Source: Temnopleurus reevesii (lineage: Eukaryota > Echinodermata > Echinoidea > Temnopleuroida > Temnopleuridae). From it: a DNA stretch of 64,000 bases. The stretch's first letter is position 1; each line of letters starts with the position of its first letter. The notes under the pieces were generated by a model. It was given only the letters and a program-made list of their open reading frames with translations. It was not told the origin of the DNA and made no database searches. The translations under genes and the position numbers were made by a program. Where the stretch lies: assembly GCA_036244855.1 (NCBI GenBank), contig BQKZ01000036.1:154795-218794 (forward strand), written 5' to 3'. This document shows positions 51,501 through 62,349 of the stretch, piece by piece.

Positions 51501-54403
51501 ACTTTAAAGGTAAGCGCATCATTTTCAAAAATCCATAAACATTTACCCTTACACTATTTATTTAGTAAGATTTTATATTGCTCTTTATTGAGTGTAATGG
51601 TTTTGTCCAGGCAAGGAGCGATGTTGATCCAATACTAGTATTCAATGTGTTGGATTCTATTTGTATCGTGGTATGGAAATTATTTCTATTTATACGGAAT
51701 GTATAATTTATATGTAATTCTAGGCTGGTAAATTAAAAAAAGATTATGAAACACAAAGCACAGATTACTGATATTACCTGGGCTCATAAAGGGATGTATT
51801 TTGTCTTATAAAAGGGGAACTTCACCCAGACATTGATGCACTCTCAGTGAATAAAGAAAAATACAATGATCAAACTGTGAAAATTTAAGTAAAATCTATT
51901 CAAAAGTTATGAATTTTCAAAGTTTTGATTATAAACCCTCAAATTGGCAACGTACAGGCACAAAATGGCTGCCAACATGGAGAACTCTCCATTAACTTTG
52001 TACACAGAATTTCACATTTTCTTCTTTTTCTGGAAAAGTAGACAATAAATCAACAAAATTCATTCCGAAATTTATGCATGCAGAATAAAAAATGTCCATA
52101 TCATACTTGAAGAGAAAAGTACAATTTTGTCTACTTTTCTAGAAAAAGAAGAAAATGTGAAATTCTGTGTACAAAGTGAATGGAAATTTTTCCATGTTGG
52201 CAGCCATTTTGTTCATGTATGTTGCCAATTTGAGGAGCCCATGAGGGGTGTAAATCAAAACTTTGAAAGTTAATAACTTTTGAATGGATTGTCGGATTTT
52301 GCTCAAATTTTCACATGGGTGAAGTGCCCCTTTTAATAAGTACACATATGTACATGAATACTTGAAGATATATCAAATTTGCAGTTTTGTGAATGATTAA
52401 AAAATTATCTCTATTTTTCTTCTTCTTTTTCTTCGTCTTCTTCTACTGTTTGCTAGGAGGGTTGCTGGCAGGCCGCTACCAGGTGATTAGTGTACTTGGC
52501 CGTGGGAACTCGTCAACCATCCTCCTGGCCCAAGACACATTCAGACCAGGTCTCTATGAAGTAGCAATCAAAATACTTAAACCAGAATATTTCAGGTTGG
52601 GATATCAGGTAAGAAATTCTTTATTTTCAAATGACGTGGCAATGTTTTTACTTTGAACTCATTTGATTGATTATGGAATAAGGCACAGTATTATTTTTTT
52701 TAAACAAGTAATAATAGAGAAGTTATTTAACACTTTATTTTAGATACATACACACACTAAATAATGTATTCTAATATATTCTATTCTATCGATTGTACCA
52801 TGAAAGCCCAGTAGTTTCTTTCATTTCAAAATGATTTAAAACTACTCATTAAATATCACATATACCATTGACTTTATATACAATTTGTACTGAATTTGTT
52901 AGCGTTTCATCTTTGAATGGAAATGAAAAAAAAAATGTTTTAAAGCAGAAGTTGAAATTGATGCAGGTTGTAATCAAACATTGGCTTACATTATGAAGAA
53001 AATGCTAAAACCATGACAATTGTAAGAAGCAAAAATACAAGTATAAAATACATACTGTATGTTCTTTTCTTTTAGGAGAGCCACCTTATTGCAGAACTGA
53101 ATAAAGCAGATATCCACAACTTCTGTGGCATAGTGAAACTATTGGTAAGACATCTCTTTTACATGTGTTATATGTAAACAAAAATATGCTTGTTCTTGTC
53201 ACATCTTGTGTTTTACAAGTTATTACATATAGACTTCCATAAACCACAAAAAGTGCAGGTAAATCTTAATTCTATTTCTGGATGGGCTATTTGAATTAGA
53301 ATAAATATTTATGTCAGACTCACATACTGTTTACCAAGCACTTGAAACAACCTTATCATTCTAAATGTACTTCCGCTTGGACAGCTCGAGATTTCTCTTG
53401 TATTTGCAAGCCTGACCTTTCAGGTTTGGTAGAGCATGCATGATTGACACAGATAGTAGTCAACATATCTTTTTACTTCTTCAAAGAGTTGGGTCAATAT
53501 GCCAGCCTGAGGCAACTTTTGTTTTAGATAGTGCAAGGCACCATCCCTCACACAATCAAATAGTTAAGGACATTTTTAATCAACCCCATACCCTCATTAT
53601 AGTCCTCAATACTTGTAAGTATATGACTGAATATATTTTAATTATTATCATTATTATATAATTATTTTGCAAATTCAAAGCAGTTACAGTTTAAGCAAAG
53701 GATACCAAGATACAATAATTAGGCATAGAATAAATAAGAAAGACCTGCATTTGTCTTGAGAGGGCTGCCACGGCGTGGAAAAGGAGAACACAATCTCCAT
53801 AATCCGTAGGTTTTCCATACCAACCCCTCAAAACAAATGCAGTAAATATATAAATGACATTGATCAGATATGTGAGGCTGGAAACATTTGTTGTCGTTTT
53901 TGACGATTTCAAAATAATAATAAATTTCCAATTATTTACATTTATGTGAACCAAGTACATTATACCTAATTGTAACACTGCTTCTGCATATTTACAGGGT
54001 AACTTCATGAAACTTCATCAAACTTTTTTGTCTCCACAAAGACACGTGTAGACAGATATTTGGAAATTTGACTTATTTCCACCTCATAATGATTTCTCTA
54101 TCATAACTTAATAAATCATTAGATATACAAGAATGCATGTAAAGAAATAGATATGCATGGAGGAATTCTTTGTAAACATGCATAATTCACCCAATTGCTG
54201 AGATGTAAAATGTGATAAAACTCTTCGTTTTTAATTGAATTTCAATCTTTACTTGAATTTCCATCTTTAAAAAATTCAAATTTTAATCTTTATTTGTATT
54301 TTAGAACACTTTCACTCTTGGCTCATTCTTCTGTATGACCTTTGAACTCCTGGGACCACTCCCCCTGCATCAAGTTTTCAAGAAGATCACGGAAAAGCCA
54401 GAG
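48511..54403 (+). CDS. DYRK/CMGC-like protein kinase, 5' part of gene (6 exons, 181 aa, continues past window)
   Basis: Exons 48511-48566, 50717-50832, 51459-51509, 52457-52608, 53076-53144 and 54305-54403 join in frame (phases 2,1,1,0,0,0), all with GT-AG ends, giving 181 residues. Residues 1-74 are a basic/polar extension. From residue 82 a kinase N-lobe follows: glycine loop GRGNSS (89-94), VAIK with Lys113, alpha-C Glu126 in ESHLIAELNKAD, and gatekeeper/hinge FELL with Phe161. Spacing and the alpha-C/hinge residues resemble DYRK kinases, whose gatekeeper is also Phe followed by E-[ML]-L. The usual third glycine of GxGxxG is Ser94. The catalytic loop (HxD) and DFG are not in the window, since no matching exon is seen to 64000. 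The subfamily is unresolved; activity cannot be judged. Confidence 0.75.
49769..50283. mobile_element. MITE with ~40-bp terminal inverted repeats, TTAA-flanked
   Basis: The left end TTAAAGCCCAAGTAAAGTTT is mirrored at the right end (AAATTATACTTGGGCTTTAA), and the inverted similarity continues for about 40 bp (TTTGGTAAA, TGAATATT). TTAA is present at both ends, which would fit a piggyBac-type TTAA target duplication. It lies in kinase intron 1 and encodes nothing. Confidence 0.7.
50717..50832 (+). CDS. Kinase gene exon 2 (N-terminal extension)
   Basis: Acceptor ttaatctgtag|TAATTC; donor GATGAAG|GTAAAG. Enters in phase 2, leaves in phase 1. Encodes NNSPGKWQPPPKKHCIA, then a Gly-rich VTGGLGDIYTKLESGWHSKDE stretch (given here in two parts), a conserved-looking but unrecognised segment before the kinase domain. 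Confidence 0.75.
51011..51115. repeat. Hairpin-forming inverted repeat
   Basis: ACGTAATACGGGAAATATCACC (shown as ACGTAATACGGGAAATATCA plus CC, 51031-51052) is perfectly mirrored at 51076-51097, and the outer GTTGCACCCTG is mirrored by CAGGGTGTAAC with a short mismatched bulge. Arms of about 40 nt flank a loop of about 22 nt. In kinase intron 2. It could be a small MITE remnant or a transcribed hairpin. Confidence 0.75.
51459..51509 (+). CDS. Kinase gene exon 3 (short linker exon)
   Basis: A 51-nt exon between acceptor tttttattaacag and donor TTTAAAG|GTAAGC, phase 1 to phase 1. Encodes YSKCINKDNFFQPNFK, which leads into the kinase domain. As a symmetric 51-nt exon it could be skipped without a frameshift. 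Confidence 0.72.
51810..52334. mobile_element. Fold-back MITE with >200-bp inverted arms
   Basis: Left arm 51810-52043 and right arm 52130-52334 are reverse complements over nearly their whole length; ends AAAAGGGGAACTTCACCC and GGGTGAAGTGCCCCTTTT. Inner landmarks such as AAAATGGCTGCCAACATGG and ACTTTGTACACAGAATTTC occur on both arms in opposite orientation. The left arm has about 45 extra bases near its outer end. Spacer about 86 bp. Sits in kinase intron 3, ending about 120 bp before exon 4. Confidence 0.85.
52457..52608 (+). CDS. Kinase gene exon 4 (glycine loop and catalytic lysine)
   Basis: A long polypyrimidine tract (TTTTTCTTCTTC...) precedes the acceptor tttgctag|GAGGG; the donor is GATATCAG|GTAAGA. 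Encodes GGLLAGRYQVISVLGRGNSS and onward to YEVAIKILKPEYF. Tyr82-Gln-Val is beta-1, GRGNSS the nucleotide loop, and VAIK holds the ATP-anchoring lysine. Confidence 0.85.
53076..53144 (+). CDS. Kinase gene exon 5 (alpha-C helix)
   Basis: Acceptor cttttcttttag|GAGAGC, donor CTATTG|GTAAGA, 23 codons in phase 0. Encodes ESHLIAELNKADIHNFCGIV, then KLL. The first Glu aligns with the alpha-C glutamate of DYRK kinases (E-V-R-L-L-E-L-M-N-K). Confidence 0.85.
54305..54403 (+). CDS. Kinase gene exon 6 (beta-4/5, hinge)
   Basis: Acceptor tttgtattttag|AACACT, donor CCAGAG|GTAAGT, 33 codons in phase 0. Encodes NTFTLGSFFCMTFELLGPLP and then a basic stretch LHQVFKKITEKPE. Gatekeeper Phe and hinge ELL are visible. 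This is the last exon of the gene in this window. Confidence 0.85.
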
Positions 54404-54944
54404 GTAAGTGACTCTTTTTTGTGTGGATTTGTTAGCAGTGCTCACTGCACTCATACTGTATTCTGTATTGTATGATTACATTAATAAGTATCATTGTGTT
54501 ATTTTCACGTTTGTTACTTTGTTTGTGCACATGTAAATATGCATCATACAGAGTGGAAATTTCCGCATGGCGAAGACCGCAAAATTCACGAAAATGAAAC
54601 CACTGCAAAAATTTCAGCTCATAGAAAAGAGTAGATTGTATTTTAATTTAAAAACATTAAATTTTGTGTCTGTGTATCAAATTTTTTTGGGGTGATCAAC
54701 CCCTTTTTCCTAATTTTCTAGAAATGTATCCATTGGAACCTAATAATATTTTCTTATGAGATTTTTATCAGAATATGCATTGACTTATAAATCTTAGTTC
54801 TTGCATTTTCTGCCCCATCAATACATTGTATAATTATATATTGGCTGCAGTCCTCCATGATATATTTTGCGGATAGTACAATTAAATACTCTAAAGTGAT
54901 AAAGCATGAATTTCAGATGAAGAAAAAAGAATGATGCAAGAATT

Positions 54945-55195
54945 CTCTCCTCTTAACTAGAGGGTCGGTGGTTCGAATCTCTCCCAGGGCGTTAATTTCC
55001 TTCAACAAGAAATTTACCCATAGTGTGCTGCACTCAACCCAGGTGAGGTGAATGGGTACCGGCAGGAATTTATTCTTCTAAATGCAGAAGCGCCTGCTTG
55101 GCAGCTCTGCCATGGCTGGGTAATAATATCAGATAATTTGTCTCGCGCCTCTGAATAGGTGACTAGAGAGATGGCGTGTTTAAATGCTATATATT
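54945..55195 (+). mobile_element. tRNA-derived SINE, 5'-truncated
   Basis: A perfect pol III B-box, GGTTCGAATCT, at 54970-54980 with flanking GGGTCGGT...CTCCCAGGG like a tRNA T-arm. It is followed by CTGCACTCAACCCAGGTGAG and GAATGGGTACCGGCAGGAAT, which resemble the core shared by SINEs of marine invertebrates. The A-box side is degraded, so this is not a functional tRNA gene. Confidence 0.7.
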
Positions 55196-56249
55196 AAGAA
55201 AAAAAGAAATAATGTGGTTATAAAAGAATGAGAAAGAGAGAGTGTATGAGAGTAAGAGAGTAAGATCTTCAATTTTCAATCGATGTAAGCCTACTTATTA
55301 TTTCAACGTTGTTTTTTAACTTTGTTTTATTATTATAAATACGTATATTTTCAGATGTTATAATTTGTCTTATAGCGTCTCATTTTGAATACTCATTATA
55401 AATATTGTGATACATTTATTCACCTTTTGGACAATCCTTGAGGTACATTTCAATTTCCATCTTAACTAGGTGGACCAACACCCTACAAGCTGTGCTTTTT
55501 AGTTCGTCCTCCTTCCCTTTCGAATTCGTGAAATCAAATCGTTCTGTAGAATTCTATGTGTTTTACTTTGTGATTTGTAATCTATATATAAATTTGTAAT
55601 TATTTNAGACGAACAGATAAAAAAATAGTTTGAAGCAAAACGGACGACAAATAAGGAAGTTATGAATATCTTAATGATGTAACTCAACAATTATTTTTAC
55701 ATGCAAATTGGCAAGTTTTATTCACGTCATGCGCTTCTCTGCAGATAGTTTATTATATCTCATTACTGTAAAACTCTGTATTTCGACCCCTTCACCGAAA
55801 GAAGGACTTCTTTTTTATTCCATAAATACATGGGTGCAGGTGCATGTAATGATTCAACGTTTTGGATGTATTAACAAGTATGCATTTGTGGGTTAAAGCG
55901 GATGCTAAGAAGCCCAATATGTTATGAGAACAGTATAACTTAGGTCATAACACGTGACTCAAATTTGCCAATTCGCATGGAGATCACTGTTCAGTTATAT
56001 TATTGAAGTATGTCCGATTTAGTTCAAACTTTTTCAAATATTTTTCTGATTTGTATAATTTTTAATACAAGTTATATAGATTGTCCTTGCCTAGGCTCAG
56101 TCATGTTTTCCGATTTTCCTCACACTCTTTTCGTCAGTTTATTACTATAATTTTCATTGTTATTATTATTATCTTCATTATTTTATGACTGTTAAAACTG
56201 TTGTTTTTAGGTTTGCTCGTTTTCAAATTGCGATTATCTATCCACTTTG

Positions 56250-56605
56250 ACGCACGATCGTGTTGCGTAACACTTACATGGTGAGTACTTCTCACTTACT
56301 TTGTAAGTACGATTGTTGACAAGCGCACTCCTCACTTGCCACTCACGTACGATTGTCCCACTTATTGAGTGCGCTAGAAGTAGAGCTCGTGCGTGCAGCT
56401 TACTTCTTCCTACTTCCAAAAATGCGCACAGACCACGTGCGGGACGCACTGACCACGTGCGGGACGCACTCTTTGAGCAAGACACACGTATTTATTAAGT
56501 ACTTCCCACTTACTTCTGCTCGAATTTGGAATTGATGCTGCGTCCATTCTGCGCTTTCCAGAAATTGCGAAGGCGCACGTCTTCAAAAGACGCACGCCCG
56601 GTTGT
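56250..56605. promoter_or_regulatory. CpG-rich intronic island, nature unresolved
   Basis: CpG-dense compared with the AT-rich intron around it. It contains CGTACGATTGT twice in variant form, two CACGTG boxes, and a hairpin CGTCTTCAAAAGACG near 56580. Could be an internal promoter/enhancer or an unrecognised transposable element. Confidence 0.3.
56431..56470 (+). repeat. Perfect 20-bp tandem duplication containing CACGTG
   Basis: GACCACGTGCGGGACGCACT occurs twice in direct succession, so two E-boxes (CACGTG) lie exactly 20 bp apart, within a CpG-rich island. Confidence 0.95.
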
Positions 56606-59283
56606 AAGAGAGGCTTTAAATTCAATAGGTTGAAAAGTGAGGAGGGGGTCATAACAATATGATATAATGAACTACTTGCAGAAAAGTGCATGCCATACAT
56701 CATAACACATGATCAAAAGTTGAAAATTTGCATTAAAAATCAGTATCATATTACATAATTGAAATATTTATAACTCTCTTCTATTTTTGTTATAAATGCA
56801 TTTTGCTGCAACTTTTGTTTTCTGTTTGACTGATTTTCCTGATTGCTTGCTTTATATCAATACAAATTTCTTTTCTGGCCCATACCCAGTCTGCAGAATA
56901 TGTTTTCTGCCATATCTGACACAAAACCCTTCAGTACCTTAAATAGGAGTTGGTTGTGTGTTTATGTCTCAAGCATTACATTCTAGACGTATCAATGTCG
57001 ATAGAGAAAGGGGAATAGAGGCATAAAACAATAAAAGACAGTGTAAAATATATTGAATTCACACAAAAAAAAGATGAAAGTGAGAGAAAAAAAGGATGGT
57101 CAGATTACATGAAGATAGATGAAAAAAAATGGAATGAAACAATCTCAATAAAGAATAAAGAAGATGAAATCAGTAAAAGAATTAGGAGGGACAAATCCTA
57201 GTCTAGATCAACTAAGAGCAGATTGAACTAACTCATCATGACCAATGTTGAATAAGTGTTGTTACAGAGGCTCTATTGCGCAGGGTGAAAGGGGCAAGAC
57301 TCGATGGACAATCATTCTACTGTCTCAAGTGGGATTAAATATGGTCATTGGAATAACAATCAAATGTCTTTGTCAAAAAATGACATCGCAATGATGAAAG
57401 GGATTAATGATCTTATTTGAATTTTCATTCTCTTGAATGAGCTATTTGTATTGGTAGTATTGTACCAAAGCATATATATGCTCCATCCTTGTTATTTGTT
57501 TTAGTAGGATATGACTTCAATAGTTGATGTTGTAAACTTTTAATTTGCTTCGGATATCAACTCATAAGAACTAATGAAACTCATTTGACGCATGATTAAT
57601 AGTGTTCTAACAACACAATGAACGTCGAGTTGTTTACTTTAGCAAATTTCTTTGCCCTTCTTGTTTGTGTATGTATACTTACAGTTTTTATTCCCATAAT
57701 TGATATGGAAATGGAATTTTTCTTTGCTGTTATTGTTTTGGTGTCCCATTTCCTGGGCTGGAGCAACAAGACTGGGATTCTAAAGAGGTCTGATATTTTG
57801 ATCATTTTCCATTATATAGTTAAGTTTCAAATGACAGTGTTGATAATTACAATGTATGAAACATAGTACGATACTCATTTGATTATTCAGTATTATAAAC
57901 TTTATGTGAAGATTTGCAAATTTGACCTATTTTTCTAAATTGGTCAAAACAAATGATTAGATTTTACTTTATTATTTATTTAGTACACATTTTAAGTGTA
58001 CATGGGGAATGAAGGGGATCATTGAATCTGGTGTAATGGAACAGCCTATTTTTAGCTATTTGAGTCTTAATTATGAGTGATTATAAAATCTGAATCTTGT
58101 ATTGAATCAATGAGTATATGACCTTAGTATGAATGGAACATAATGAATTTGGAGACTGTGTAATCATTTGGTGTGTTGTCAGATGTAGTCCATATCTTTT
58201 ACAAAGTGGATTTTTGATGGAATATAGGTCAGTCAGTAACTTTTGGTTAAAGTGGAAAGTTTACATGACATTTTCAGGATAAAGCACATGCTTCATGAGG
58301 GCTTTGTCCCAATTATATAAACTTCAATAAAGTGACAGCACTCCAGTAGGGATAAGGAATTTATTGAAACTGGTTGCCTCTTTCAAAACAATTCACATGT
58401 ACTTTAGGTCTGTAAATCCCAACTCCCTGGTTGGAGGACCCTTCCCAGTTTCACGCCCATCTTTTTACATTTCCTGGTGAGATTTTGTTTCTTGGCTTGA
58501 AAACAAATTAGGATTTGTACTGGTCTTATTTGGTTCATTGAAATACAGTGTACTACTGAAATGTAAACTTTATTTTTCCTGAGGGTCCTTGCCCACATGT
58601 TTGACATGATTTTATTCTGTTCTGCTTGTTCGGCGATACTCCTACATGTAGACAGCTTGCTAAAACCTCTACTATCAATATCAGTCCATCATCTTACATT
58701 GCCAGTCTTGTTAGAGAAGGATTGTTTTGCATTTGTCTGTTACATTCAACAACTGTTCACTTTCACATTCCAGTCCCGTCATGTTTCCAATTTTCCAATT
58801 TGCCTTTTCAAAGTTTCTTTCTTGATGTGGTTATTCAGCTCCGTATTTTGAGGTTGATTTACTCACTAGCATTCAAATTTTGCTTCATTTAAGCAGGAAA
58901 TTATGGTATTCATAGGATACATGTTTTGTTTATCGGTTGAAATCCTATAAACAATCCTCTTTAACTTTTTAACTTGAATAAAGCCTTGGTATTATCTGTC
59001 TAGGTATCCCAATGAAACAATTTGAAATCACCTTTTGTATTCATAGTTGATATAGAGGATGTAAAGAAGACACTATTTCAGAAAGAACAGGGGTTTTTTA
59101 CCATGAATTTTTCGCATGACCTTTGTTGATTTACCAGTGAAAGCTTAAAACAGTAGTTTCATATCTTCTTCAGACTTTTACTGGGAAGAAGTTCAAAGTG
59201 TGAAATGTTAAAGAAATGTTAAAGAAATGTATGGAGGAGGAGGAGTAAATGGACATTTAAAGAGAGAGAAAGTGGGACAAAAT

Positions 59284-59288
<5 letters not shown>

Positions 59289-59332
<44 letters not shown>
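59289..59332 (+). repeat. GA microsatellite
   Basis: Uninterrupted (GA)n of about 22 units. Confidence 0.95.
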
Positions 59333-59336
<4 letters not shown>

Positions 59337-62306
59337 TTAATGGACCAAAGCTGACCTGGGAATTTTCACCACAGCAGATGAGATTCAATATCACTTTAAC
59401 TATTCCTTCGGAAATATCCAGGGCAGTGCAAAAATCTAGCAACCTATTTAGATTGCCGCACTAAAGCATACACACAGACACACAAAATAAATCCCATAAC
59501 GTAGTCAAAATCCTTTTCAATACCTCGCTGTCTAAAAAATCATCATGTGATGCCTTAACTCTACCCCTTGCAAATCCCTCTGTTACAAAGCAGTGAGTAT
59601 TTTGACATAGCCTGGAGTAGGGTTTGGAGTTGGCCGAGTGTGAGTCAACAAGAACTAATGACACGTGGAGGTAGGGTGTGGTGGAGAGATGATGACTCAT
59701 ACATTCCATGTAACATCATTCCTCTCTCTTTGTATCTCTCGTTCTTCCTCTCTATCTCTCTATAGATCCTGTGCATTCTTTTCACCTCTTTCTCTATCAC
59801 TCCCTATTGCTCTTCTCTCGTTTTTGTAAGTTCCAATAACTAACACCCTTGCTATATGATATCCTCACTTGCTCTCTCTTGCTCTTCCTCAGAACTGTTT
59901 TACTCTTTACCTAAAAAAAATGCAGATTTTCAGACGGGGGAACTCTGTCCTACTTTCAACCTTTTTTCAAAATCAAATATTAATAGGCATTTTGCTTTAT
60001 GGTGTTCATTTTTTATGAAAGTTTAAACCTGCTTCAAGATGGAGCTGAAGTAGGGATATGGAGTACTGTATGAGCTTAAATTTACGATGTTTTATTTTCA
60101 CAAATATTGAGGTCCTGGCCTCACAAAAAGTTCCAATCTTTTTCTTTTTCTTCAGTGCTCAAGAATCACTAATCATTAATTAGAAATGAATGATAATTGT
60201 TTCTTTTTGAGTTTCCGCTTATGAGAATGATTCAGCATATACAGAGAGAGAGCTAGATCTGAGACTGAATGAAGTCAGATTATAATCAGCATACATATTA
60301 TAATAATATCTTCATTCATTTTTAATTTCTTTCAGATTTCTTTTAATAAATGTAAACTATTTTATTGCATGCTCTTATTTCCATTTTGTATGGAATGATT
60401 GTCTTTTGAATAACCAAGCCATTTAACATTAATGTATTACACATTAAACATTAATTGATGACAACAGATCAGCATTTACATGAGAGAGTATGGATAGACT
60501 GGTAGAAAGCATCCAGGGGACTTTTGAGTTGCACAATGAGGATGGAACATCCTTGGATGTTCATCATGTCAACTAAGTACTGCTCTCATCAATTACTCCG
60601 GTGTGAGGTTTTAGCAAAAGGAACCTAAGGCCAAAGGAAGAGTTGTATGTATGGCTGCTCAATGATAATAGAACAGAAACAATGACCTTGTCCTACAACG
60701 TGAGATAATGGTGAATCTATTACAAATTGGACGAACATAGATCTGAATAATCAAATTGATTTAAATGATATCCTTTTTAGAGTACATTGAGTGATAAGTT
60801 CAGAGTGTTTTTGTCTACATTTGTTTGAATAGAGGTCAAGAGATACTTATTCTTTCTAATAATATCTTTATCAGATAGTGAAAATAATTGATTATGGCAA
60901 AGATTGTAGCTAGAGTGACTCCATAGTATACTTTAGAAGCTTTGATTAGGTAATTTAATAATATACTGGCTTCTTGGAAATACTAAATTGTAACTGCACC
61001 CAAGAGAAGCTACTCCTATAATGGATGATTTATCCCTTATTTGTTTAGCATTAGAAAAACTCTTTTGGCTCGTCCACCAAACAGCATCCCCCTTCCTCCA
61101 ATCTCGTTATTTTAGTTGCGTGTCTTGTTTGAAGTCAACCTGTATTGATTAACAAGGTGTGTCCATGAAGTGCGTACCACCGTCTATCATCCGAGACGGG
61201 GCCTACAGATGGGGGTGGTAGCTTGGAGATGGGATGAAGACTGGGAGAAAGAGAGATATAATGAAAGATCAAGAGGGAAAATGGAAGACTGAAGGAAGGG
61301 AGGGATCGAAGGGGAAGGCGGGTTTAATGGAGAAGGGGTTAGTGGCAGGAGCTAGGGAGAATGATGGTGGGTGGAGGAGGGAGGGAGGGATGGGAAATAA
61401 ATGAAGAGATGAAAAGAGAGGATGGAAGGATCCAATCATGTGAAAAAAAGAAAAAAAACATTTGAAGCAAGATATTGTGTAGGGCAATTTATGAAGACAC
61501 TGTCAGGACAATAGAGAGCAAAGAGAGAGGGAGGAGAATGAAAGAGGTGGAGAGTAAAAGAGAGAGAGGGGGTGAGAAATCAGGAGAGGGAGAATGATTA
61601 GATAAAAGCTCATCTCCTATGCAATGGCTGCATCAATGACAAGCACCAGTGCACAGCTTACCTGGGAATGACCTTGCCCGAAGCGGCAGATACTATCTAT
61701 CCTGCCTGGTCTGCTCTTTCTATCCTAACTAGATCATCTTATCTTATTCTAGCCTTTGGACACCCAGTTTCTGTGATTTTCATCGATCTTATTTTATTCC
61801 TTTAGATGCATTTTATTTATAAATAAAAGGTGATTGATGCTGCATACATGTAGTAATGGTATCAGTTCCACTTATTCTGTCTCTGATAAGGACAAGTTAT
61901 AGTTGGCAAATACAGATTAAGTGGTAGAGTACAGGGGGAGGGGTGTGGCAGAAGCAATAAAGAAAGAACAATGCAGCACCTACATGTATAACAGTCAATT
62001 TACTGAAGTGGCTACACTGGGTTAACAAAGTATGTTATTATTATAATAAATGTACAAGGGAGTTCATTCTTCTTTTCTAAAGATTAGAGGATATGGTCAT
62101 GAACCAAATTGGTAGGCCAAGAATGCCATTAGTCTGTAGGTCTGTCGGTCGGTCAGAAAATATTTTTGTAAAATGGAATACATTTCATATGAAAAATGGA
62201 CCGAAATCTTCAGCTCCACCAAATCAAATGATTTCCTAGAAACAGATGGCTATAGCTGTGAATTTGGAAATAATAATCTAGCAATAAAACACAAAGAGAA
62301 AGGAAC

Positions 62307-62309
<3 letters not shown>

Positions 62310-62337
<28 letters not shown>
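62310..62337 (+). repeat. GA microsatellite with GACA tail
   Basis: (GA)n followed by three GACA units. Confidence 0.9.

Positions 62338-62349
<12 letters not shown>

Noticed and set aside
54960..55000. Functional tRNA gene
   Set aside because: Only the B-box/T-arm part is intact and no cloverleaf can be formed; it belongs to a SINE.
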